Assembly: GCF_003435375.1 (NCBI RefSeq)
Contig: NZ_QWGL01000037.1
Coordinates: 1-22,369, forward strand
Length of the DNA: 22,369 nt
Source: Clostridium sp. AM34-11AC
Lineage (GTDB): Bacteria > Bacillota > Clostridia > Lachnospirales > Lachnospiraceae
Reading direction: 5' to 3'
Part shown: positions 6,774 through 14,700 of the stretch, one piece after another
Numbering within the stretch: the first letter of the stretch is position 1
How the letters are laid out: each line of letters begins with the position of its first letter
Notes under the pieces: generated by a model
The model's database searches: none
Seen by the model: only the letters and a program-made list of their open reading frames with translations
Told to the model about the DNA's origin: nothing
Program-made: the position numbers and the translations under genes

Positions 6774-8210
6774 ATGGATAAAAAAGAATTTGTCTTAAAA
6801 GCAGTTGCAGATAAAAAAGCTCTGATCGTTGATGTCAGCGACAAAATTTTCGACTACGCAGAGGTCGGATTCCATGAATTCAAGACCGCGAAGCTCTACG
6901 AGGAAGTCCTGAAAAAAGAGGGATTCCAGGTGGAGATGGGAGTCGGCGGTATGCCGACGGCGTTCAAGGCTGTATACGGAAGCGGAAAGCCGGTGATCGG
7001 TTTCCTCGCCGAGTATGACGCCCTGCCGGAGCTGTCCCAGGAAGGCGGCTGCACGATGCGAAAGGAAGCCGCAGGGGACAACCCGGATGGACATGGATGC
7101 GGACATAACCTCCTCGGTGCGGGTGCTATGGCGGCAGCGCTTGCTGTAAAAGCTTATATCGAGGAGCACCCGGAAGCGGGAACTGTGATCCTTTTTGGTT
7201 GCCCGAGTGAGGAAAAGGGAGACGGAAAGGCAATCATGGCACGAGAAGGTGTATTTGACGGTGTGGATGCTGCTTTTACATGGCATCCGGGCGATAAGAA
7301 TGCGATCTGGTCCGAGTCTACACTGGCGAATGTCAGCGTGTTCTTCAACTTTAAGGGTGTGACTTCCCACGCGGCAGCAGCCCCGGAACTTGGACGTTCC
7401 GCACTGGACGCTGCGGAGCTCATGAGCGTCGGAGTCAACTACCTGCGGGAGCACATTATCTCCGACGCGAGAGTCCACTACGCGTACCGTGATGTAGGAG
7501 GAATCGCCCCGAACGTTGTCCAAGGACACAGCAGAGTCCACTATTTTATCCGCGCACCAAAGTCGTGGCAGGTGAAGGAGATCTACAAGCGCGTCGTTGA
7601 TGTGGCGGAAGGCGCCGCAAAGATGACGGGAACCGAGATGACATACGAGCTTTACGCCGGACTTTCCGACTATATCCCGAACCATGTCCTCTCAGAAGTT
7701 CTCCACGAGTCCATGGAGGAGATCGGTGCTCCGAAATACGACGAGGCGGACTTTGCCCTGGCGTCAAAATTCTTCCATGAGACCGCGACACCGGATGAGA
7801 TGGAGGCAAAGCGCGCCAATATGCGCAGAATGTTTGGCGCAAATCATATCGAGGAGATCGAGGCGCATCCGCTTCATACCGGAATCGCACCGCTTGTCTG
7901 GAACGGTAAGGTCCAGGCCGGATCTACAGACGTCGGTGATGCAAGCTATGTGATCCCGACTGCGATGTGTACGACTGCGACTGCAACTCTTGGGACTGCA
8001 GCACATACATGGCAGATGACCGCTCACGGAAATACCGGGATCGCACATAAGGCGATGTTAAATGCCGGCGAGGCGATGGCGTTAGCAGCATTAAAGACCA
8101 TGGAAAGCCCGCAGATCCTGAAAAAAGCTCATGACGAGTGGATGGCGGAGACAAACGGCGAGTACGATTGCCCGATCCCGAAAGAGGTTGGACCGAGGCT
8201 GGAGGATTGA
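6774..8210 (+). CDS. M20D family amidohydrolase, AbgB-like
   Basis: This is a metal-dependent amidohydrolase of peptidase family M20D, the group of AbgB (p-aminobenzoyl-glutamate hydrolase), aminoacylases and indole-acetyl-amino-acid hydrolases. The 478-residue length is close to AbgB. Metal-site motifs are visible: GHGCGH at 106-111, PSEEKG with the paired glutamates at 146-147, and an extensive C-terminal block containing GSTDVGDASYVIPT, then GTAAHTWQMTAHG. It should cleave an N-acyl or amide bond in the cytoplasm after import by the upstream membrane pair, under the divergent LysR regulator. I prefer the ATG at 6774 because MDKKEFVLKAVADKK matches relatives. The ribosome site is poor: AGAAAGGAAG is 23 bases upstream and only GGA is close. 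An in-frame ATG at 6708 would add 22 unlike residues. The true substrate is not evident. Confidence 0.87.
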   Translation: MDKKEFVLKAVADKKALIVDVSDKIFDYAEVGFHEFKTAKLYEEVLKKEGFQVEMGVGGMPTAFKAVYGSGKPVIGFLAEYDALPELSQEGGCTMRKEAAGDNPDGHGCGHNLLGAGAMAAALAVKAYIEEHPEAGTVILFGCPSEEKGDGKAIMAREGVFDGVDAAFTWHPGDKNAIWSESTLANVSVFFNFKGVTSHAAAAPELGRSALDAAELMSVGVNYLREHIISDARVHYAYRDVGGIAPNVVQGHSRVHYFIRAPKSWQVKEIYKRVVDVAEGAAKMTGTEMTYELYAGLSDYIPNHVLSEVLHESMEEIGAPKYDEADFALASKFFHETATPDEMEAKRANMRRMFGANHIEEIEAHPLHTGIAPLVWNGKVQAGSTDVGDASYVIPTAMCTTATATLGTAAHTWQMTAHGNTGIAHKAMLNAGEAMALAALKTMESPQILKKAHDEWMAETNGEYDCPIPKEVGPRLED

Positions 8211-8246
8211 ATTTCTGATTCCGTAACATAACATGAATGAAGATAA

Positions 8247-8283
8247 GAACCAGAGGGAGAATGATTCCTTCTGGTTCTTTTTT
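8247..8283 (+). terminator. Intrinsic terminator after the amidohydrolase gene
   Basis: GAACCAGA (8247-8254) pairs with TCTGGTTC (8270-8277), extended inward by G-T, G-C, G-C and A-T pairs around a 7-base loop, and followed by six T (8278-8283). It closes the amidohydrolase operon and insulates the following Jet operon. Confidence 0.85.
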
Positions 8284-8328
8284 GCAGCAGGAAATATTTT
8301 TTCTGAATCAGAGAATCGCGAAATCACC

Positions 8329-8357
8329 TTGGCATTTCCGCCTCCTGATGCTAAGAT
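8329..8357 (+). promoter_or_regulatory. Promoter of the jetDABC operon
   Basis: TTGGCA (8329-8334) and TAAGAT (8352-8357) are spaced by exactly 17 bases. They lie between the terminator at 8247-8283 and the first Jet gene. The -35 box matches the consensus at five of six positions and the -10 at four, giving a moderately strong housekeeping promoter with a short leader of about 35 bases. Confidence 0.55.
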
Positions 8358-8398
8358 ACATATAAAGCGAGCGTGGAAAAAGGAGCGGAGTCAGGGAG

Positions 8399-9391
8399 AT
8401 GAAGAAACACAAGGTCTACTTACAGGAGCTGTCAGCAGAGTTTTCGGAGGCAGATTATTCAAAGTTTTATGAAGTTGTCATGCGGCGGATCGAGAACGGA
8501 GAGCTTGTTCCGATGAAAAGTGCAAAGAATAACGGGAGGAAGCCGGCACTGCCGCTATGCTTTTGGGAATACGAAAAAGAAGCGGATTATACGGAGCTTT
8601 ATGAGGAACTGAAATATCGGTATCATCCCAGGATCAATACGTTCTATTACCGAGAACATCCGGAATGCTACGAGAGGGACAGGGAGAAGCTGCAGCTTTT
8701 GAGCGATTATCTAAAGGATCATTCGGAGCTTTTGTTGGTTCAGGAAACAATGAATGAGCGCAGCTTTGAGATTTTCCACAGGGAGAAGTATTTCCAGAGA
8801 GAGGGCGGTCTTGAGCTTTGTAAGAGAGTTGCGATCACTCCGGAAACGCTGGCTTTTTATGAAACATCAGAGCCGCTTTCTTATTATTCCTGTTCCAAGC
8901 AGACACCGCAGAATATTCTGATCATAGAAAATAAGGACACCTTTTTTGATATTCGGAGATATATGAATTCCGGAAATGACAGGATCATGGGAAGGGAGTT
9001 CGGTACAGTGATCTACGGAGCCGGAAAAGGAATCTGGAAGACCTTTGAGGATTATGTCAATGGTGCGGAACGATACTTCCTGGGAAAGAATGCATTGTTT
9101 TATTTCGGTGATCTTGATTTTGAGGGCATTCTGATCTTTGAACATTTGATCGAGCAGAAGCAGTACCGGGAGAGCGGAATCCATATTTTTAAAGAGGCGT
9201 ATGAAAAGATGTTAGATAAGGCATGGCAGCTTGGGTTTTCCAGACTACCGGATATGAAGGAAAAGCAGAACGCCAACATCGGAACCAGCTTTTTGTCGGC
9301 ATTTGATGCGGAGCGGAGGCATCAGATCCGGGAGCTGCTTGATATGGGAAAATACATTCCACAGGAAATTTTAAATGAACATGATTGGTGA
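8399..9391 (+). CDS. jetD: Wadjet nuclease subunit JetD (TOPRIM)
   Basis: JetD is the effector of Wadjet systems, an endonuclease related in architecture to the topoisomerase VI A subunit that cleaves small circular DNA after the SMC complex has extruded it. The 330-residue protein shows a C-terminal TOPRIM signature: the strand NILIIENKDTF (172-182) with glutamate 177, the turn GAGKG (207-211), and YFGDLDFEG (235-243) with aspartates 238 and 240, which would bind the catalytic metal. The N-terminal 160 residues hold the dimerisation and DNA-binding region of the family. GCGGAG at 8385-8390, 8 bases before the ATG, supports the start. It is the first gene of the operon, whereas in type I systems jetD comes last. 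The JetA gene follows after 3 bases. Family assignment is from motifs and the neighbouring genes. Confidence 0.9.
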   Translation: MKKHKVYLQELSAEFSEADYSKFYEVVMRRIENGELVPMKSAKNNGRKPALPLCFWEYEKEADYTELYEELKYRYHPRINTFYYREHPECYERDREKLQLLSDYLKDHSELLLVQETMNERSFEIFHREKYFQREGGLELCKRVAITPETLAFYETSEPLSYYSCSKQTPQNILIIENKDTFFDIRRYMNSGNDRIMGREFGTVIYGAGKGIWKTFEDYVNGAERYFLGKNALFYFGDLDFEGILIFEHLIEQKQYRESGIHIFKEAYEKMLDKAWQLGFSRLPDMKEKQNANIGTSFLSAFDAERRHQIRELLDMGKYIPQEILNEHDW

Positions 9392-9394
9392 TAA

Positions 9395-11008
9395 ATGATG
9401 ATCGATAAAGATTTTTTGAAAAATTTTGATCAGAGAATGAAGTGCGTCGGCCGATATTCGGTGCTTTGCAGCAACAGCTTTGATAAAAAGCTCTGGAAAG
9501 AATATGGGATCGAGACACGGGATGAGCAGATGAATATGCTGTTTACATTGCTCCTTTTCATTATGGAGTATTCTCTGCGGGAAGAAAACTGCACGATGGA
9601 CGAGATCGCGTCATTTGTGGAGGACATCAGCTACGGATATTACGGGCGGAAATTAAACTTTGAGAAAAGTCAGGAATTTGCAAGGTTTATGGTGGAAGAT
9701 ATCCTTGGGAACAGCGGTTCTTCCATGTATTTTAAGGCCTTTGATTATGAAAAACGGACCTATCAGGACATCAATATCCGCTATATTGATAATAAGGTCG
9801 TATATCTGGAGAATGGAGTCAGGAGAACCTCCTATTATCTGACGGACGAGGGATATAACATGCTGCTGGCAACAATGGAAATGGAAAATAATATGAAGCT
9901 TTCTGTTCACGAAATGCTTTTTAAAATGCATTTGGAAAAGGCAGATTATAACCGGGCTGTCGATGACATCAAAAATATTTTCGGTCAGCTGCGCAAACAG
10001 AGCCAGAAGATCGAGGAGGCAATGTTAGCCGTCCGGAGAAACGCTTTATCCTATTCCGTGGAAGAGTATGGAAAATTAGTGGAGGACAATATCAGCACCG
10101 TGGTGGAGACCAGGGAAAAGTTCCGGCTCCACCGCGATTTTATTGAAGAAAAAATTGAAGAATTCGAAGAAAAGCAGATGAATGCGGAAGAGTTCACGGA
10201 AAAAGAAAAAGCGAATCTGGGAAATCTCAGAACGATCGGACGGTATCTGACGCAGACGCTGGACGAGCATCAGCGGATTCTGGGACAGCACTTTGACCTG
10301 AAGAAACTGTACGATGAGGAGTTGGAAAATTATTCCAATATGACATTGGTGCAGCGGTTTCCGTTCCGGAGTGATGTCTATGACAAGATTTTGAAGGATG
10401 CGTCACTTCTGAAAAACGCGGATAAAATATTTGCGCCCCTGTTTAGCAGCCGGATAAATAAGATTTTCAACCCGGAAAAAATGATGGAATATCAGAAAAA
10501 GCTAAAGAAATCAGATGTGGAAGATGAGTCTATGGAACTGGATTTTGATGAGGAAAAATACAACCGGGAAAAGGAGCAGAGCAGGCAGGAACGGATGAAA
10601 AAATATGAGGGCTGCGTCAATGTGATCCTGGAACAGCTGGTAATCCATAAGGAAATGACACTGGAAACATTAAATATCAGCTGTAAAGAGGAAGAACGGG
10701 AACGGCTGCTTCCAACTGCGGAAATATTCAGGGAAGTCATCATCGAGTTCCTGACAGCCGGAACGATCGATATCGGGACGATTCAGAAAGAACAGACAGA
10801 CTATCTCATGGATGCTTCAGAGGGCTTTGTACTGAATGAGATGCTTCTGGCTATTCTGGAAGACCGGAGATACCGGAAAATCGGGAAGATCCATATATTC
10901 CCAATGGAAGACGGGAAACATGTACATTTTAAAAACGTGATGGACGAAGCCGGGAACCGGAGAAATTTCAAATGTTCTAACGTGGGCTTTTGCTATGAGG
11001 AGAGATAA
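9395..11008 (+). CDS. jetA: Wadjet kleisin-like subunit JetA (DUF5716-like)
   Basis: JetA is the kleisin-like bridge of the Wadjet condensin, analogous to MukF, tying the two SMC heads together and recruiting JetB. The 537-residue protein is largely helical. Residues 1-100 (DKDFLKNFDQRMKCVGRYSV and onwards) fit a winged-helix-like N-terminal domain, about 170-330 is rich in charged helices (VDDIKNIFGQLRKQSQKIEE, FIEEKIEEFEEKQMNAEEF), and the last 150 residues form another compact domain. I associate this sequence type with the JetA/DUF5716 family. It starts 3 bases after jetD with GGTGA as a ribosome site; an ATG at 9398 is better spaced from it and may be the true start. The name depends partly on its position between jetD and jetB. 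Confidence 0.85.
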   Translation: MMIDKDFLKNFDQRMKCVGRYSVLCSNSFDKKLWKEYGIETRDEQMNMLFTLLLFIMEYSLREENCTMDEIASFVEDISYGYYGRKLNFEKSQEFARFMVEDILGNSGSSMYFKAFDYEKRTYQDINIRYIDNKVVYLENGVRRTSYYLTDEGYNMLLATMEMENNMKLSVHEMLFKMHLEKADYNRAVDDIKNIFGQLRKQSQKIEEAMLAVRRNALSYSVEEYGKLVEDNISTVVETREKFRLHRDFIEEKIEEFEEKQMNAEEFTEKEKANLGNLRTIGRYLTQTLDEHQRILGQHFDLKKLYDEELENYSNMTLVQRFPFRSDVYDKILKDASLLKNADKIFAPLFSSRINKIFNPEKMMEYQKKLKKSDVEDESMELDFDEEKYNREKEQSRQERMKKYEGCVNVILEQLVIHKEMTLETLNISCKEEERERLLPTAEIFREVIIEFLTAGTIDIGTIQKEQTDYLMDASEGFVLNEMLLAILEDRRYRKIGKIHIFPMEDGKHVHFKNVMDEAGNRRNFKCSNVGFCYEER

Positions 11009-11011
11009 GAG

Positions 11012-11758
11012 ATGGCATACGAAGCAGAGATGATCACATACAGCCAGAAAATATTTTACTACCTTTTGTGCCATGGAGCATTAAGCGATCTGGACGCGGG
11101 AGTCAATGATCTGTACCGTGCCTATGTGGAGCACGAGGAGGTCATGAATTTAGTGAAAAATCAGGCGGAGATTGCGGATTGTAAGATCGAGAGATACGGA
11201 ACCACGATCTATCTGATGCCGGATATCGACAATAAATATCTTGGATTTACGAAGGCAGATCTGAAAAAAGAATTATGTAAACCCAATGCCACGGACCGAG
11301 ATTACTATCTGGCTCAGTTTGTGATCCTGACGCTGCTTGCAGAATTCTATGACGGGCAGGGAAGCACCAGCAAATCCAGAGAATTCCTGAAACTCGGAGA
11401 GCTGCAGAATATCGTGTCAGAGCGGTTGAAGGCGGGACTCGCGCTTGAACAGGAGAGGGAGCAGGATGGAACGAATCTTTACACCGAGATGTACGAAACT
11501 GTTCTGGATTATAAGAGCATGAGTGAAGCTTATGAAGCGTTAAAGAGTGTGGAGGCAGGCAGCCGGTCAAAGTATACGAAGGAAGGATATGTGAGCATTA
11601 TCTGTAATTTTTTGGACCGACAGGAGCTGATTATCTTTATCCCGGAAGATGAGATGATCAAGACCACAGCAAAACTCGACAACATTATGGAATACAAGAT
11701 CCTGAACAAGGAAAATTACGCAAGGATCATGGAGACATTGGGGGAGACACATGAGTAA
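11012..11758 (+). CDS. jetB: Wadjet KITE-like subunit JetB (DUF6063-like)
   Basis: JetB corresponds to the MukE/KITE protein that binds the JetA kleisin. The 248-residue protein has two helical winged-helix-like halves: residues 1-80 (SQKIFYYLLCHGALSDLDAG near 10-29) and about 160-240 (KYTKEGYVSIICNFLDRQEL). This fits the usual KITE layout. I recall this kind of sequence as DUF6063, which co-occurs with DUF5716 in Clostridia, but this is from memory. GAGGAGAG at 10997-11004 lies 7 bases before the ATG. Its stop overlaps the JetC start by 8 bases, which implies translational coupling and points to a fixed stoichiometry between JetB and JetC. Confidence 0.82.
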   Translation: MAYEAEMITYSQKIFYYLLCHGALSDLDAGVNDLYRAYVEHEEVMNLVKNQAEIADCKIERYGTTIYLMPDIDNKYLGFTKADLKKELCKPNATDRDYYLAQFVILTLLAEFYDGQGSTSKSREFLKLGELQNIVSERLKAGLALEQEREQDGTNLYTEMYETVLDYKSMSEAYEALKSVEAGSRSKYTKEGYVSIICNFLDRQELIIFIPEDEMIKTTAKLDNIMEYKILNKENYARIMETLGETHE

Positions 11759-14700
11759 GATATCGCGGATCCGGATTTTAAACCTGAATTACAATAATAA
11801 TACCATAAAGATCGACGACGAAACCTTTGATCTCGGTGGTCAGAATACGCTGATCTCCCTGCGCAACGGCGGTGGGAAAAGCGTACTGGTGCAGATGATC
11901 GTGAGTCTTTTTGTGAACCGGACATACCGGGATTTCGGAGATCGGCCGTTTAAGAGTTATTTTACGACGAACCGTCCGACGTTCCTCATGACGGAATGGA
12001 TCCTTGACAATGGAATCGATCGTTTTCTGGCGGGGATGATGGTGCGGAAAAACCAGAAGGAAGATAATGACACGGAAGAGCTGGAAATGTACACATTTAC
12101 CGGGAGCTATTCGAATGGCTGTAAATATGACCTTGACAATCTTCCAATCATTCGACAGGACGGAAATAAAAAGATCCTGAAGGGCTTCGGAGAATGCAAA
12201 AATCTTCTGGAAGAGATCAGCAGGAGTGAGCCGGGGAATTTCCGCCTGTATGATATGGCGAGCCAGTACGGGAGACGCCAGTATTTTTCCACACTCCGCC
12301 AGTATCAGATCAACAATAAAGAATGGGAGAGCATTATCCGGAAGGTAAACCAGAAGGAGTCCGGGCTTTCGGAGCTGTTCCAGAACGCAAAGGATGAAAA
12401 GGATCTGGTGGAAAACTGGTTTCTGCGTCCCATCGAGGATAAATTAAATCAGGAAAAGAATAAGATCGACGAGTTCCGGAAGCTGGCATTCCAGTTTATT
12501 GAACAGTACCGGAGCAATCAGTCGAAGATCCGCCGCAAGGGGATCATTGAACAGTATTTTGAGGACACGAAACCGCTGAAAAATATGATTGATGATTATG
12601 CGCAGAAAGACCGGGACGCTGTGAACCTAAGAACAGAGATAATCCTCTATGCGAAATCGCTCCGGAAAGAACTGGATCGGCTGCAGACAGAGATCTCTGC
12701 CGGTCAGGAGAAGTTCGAACAGATCGAGAGAGAGCAGAGACAGATCGTTTATGAACAGCTCTCCTACCAGATCTATCTCAGTGAGGACCAGAAAACAGAG
12801 ATCCTTTCACAGAGAGCGCAGCAGGAGATCGAGATCACAAGACTCACGTCTCTGAAGAATCATCTCTTACGAAAGATCGATACGTATGATCTTCATAAGA
12901 TCTATCTGGAATTAAAGGACTTTGAACGCCAGAAGGCGGAGGTGGACGCGAAACTTCAGGTACTTTTACAGAAAACGGAAGAATCGAAGGATGAGATCGA
13001 GAAGATCGGATGCCGCTTATATGCGCTGTATTCGGAAAATGCCAAAAAGCTGAAGGATCAGAGACAGTCGGAGGAGGAAACACTTGCGGAAACGGAAAGA
13101 GCCCGGGAAAATGCACAACGGGAGCGGGACGAGAAGGAGCGGGAGATCCGGAAATTAAGCGGAGATATTGGAGCGAAAGAGAGCAGAGTCAGGAGCTATG
13201 ATGAGGTGGAAGACTCCTTTAACAGGGAGTTTGGCGCCGACCTCAGGAGAAATCTCCTTGGGCTTTATGAAGATGGAGCGCTGGAGATTTTCCGGAAGGA
13301 GATCGATGCGGGACTGCAGGAGAAGAAAAATAAGTCGGTGAAATACGCCCGGAAACTTATGGAACAGGAACAGACCCGGAAAAAGCTTTCGCAGGAAGCT
13401 TCGGACGGAACTGTGACGTTAAATGACATTGCCCATAAGTTCGACCATGTTTCTGAGAAACTTGCAGATCTGGAAAGACAAAAAACGGAACGTCTGCGGA
13501 TCATGAAATATGCCAATGTGGACGAAGAACATCTTGACAGAAGAGATCTGATCCTGGATCAGCTTGACGGAAAGATCAGGGAATTAGATGTCGCGAGAAG
13601 CAGACTGATTCGGAAAAAGGGGGATCAGGAAAAACATTTCAGACAGTTAAAAGAGGGAAAGATCACGGAGCTTCCGGAAAACATCAGGACTTATATGGAG
13701 CAGAACGGGATCGACCTTGTATACGGAATGGAATGGCTCTCAAAAAATGGCAGGACAGCCGAAGAAAATGCCGAACTTGTGAAGAAGAATCCGTTTATTC
13801 CCTACTCGATCCTGATGGAACGGTCGTTCCTTGAGCGATTTCAAAAGAACGGGGAGGAATTATATACAAGCTTCCCGATTCCGATCATTGTGAAGGAAGA
13901 GCTGGAACAGGAGCAGGAACATGTAGATTCCAGATTTGCGGCTTATGGGAATGTACATTTTTATGTCATGTTCAACACACATCTTCTTGACCGGGAGGAG
14001 CTGGAAAAGATTCTGGGGAAGATCCGCCGGGAGATCGAAGATCTGAAAAAGGCGGTGGAGGACAAGGACGCCGATCTTGAGACCTACAGAAGCTACCGGA
14101 GTGTGGTTGAAAATCAGACGTTCAGCACGGCTCTCTGTCAGCAGACAGAAAAAGAGATCAATCGTCTGAAGGATGAGAGGACAGCCGTAAAAGGACGTCT
14201 GGAAGAGATCTATCGGGAGCAGAGCAGGCTGGAAGAGGAGAAAAAAGAGATCGAAACGCTTGCGGATACGGTAAAGGAACAGATCGATGGCTTAAAGAGA
14301 ATGGACGTACAGTTTGAGATCCTCCTCAAAAAATATGATCAGTATGAGACGGACCGGACAAGTCTGGAACGTCTGAAAAAGGAGAATCGTGAACTTACGG
14401 AGAAGCAGACAGCGCTTTCCGTGCGTCTGGGTGAACTCCGGGAACAGGAGATGGGACTTAGGGCACTGGTGAAGGAATTTGCGGAGAAGATCGACCGCGA
14501 GGAGAAGAAACAGGCGGAATTTGAAGAGATCGCGAGAACAGCGGAGAACAGGGATCTGTCTTCTTTGACGCAGATGACCTCGGAAGAGCTGGAAGCGAGA
14601 TACTATGCGCTGACGAAGGTGATATCGGACAGTGTGGAAGAGCTTCGAAAGTCACAGACGGACTGGATCGGAAGAATCAGCGGGAAGAGGACAGAGCTCA

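Noticed and set aside
6795..7685. Long 296-residue open frame antisense to the amidohydrolase gene
   Set aside because: It is a cysteine- and histidine-rich translation shadow of a strongly supported M20D gene; no ribosome site or domain.
8233..8472. 79-residue frame starting inside the terminator stem and running into jetD
   Set aside because: It crosses the terminator and the promoter and overlaps jetD out of frame.
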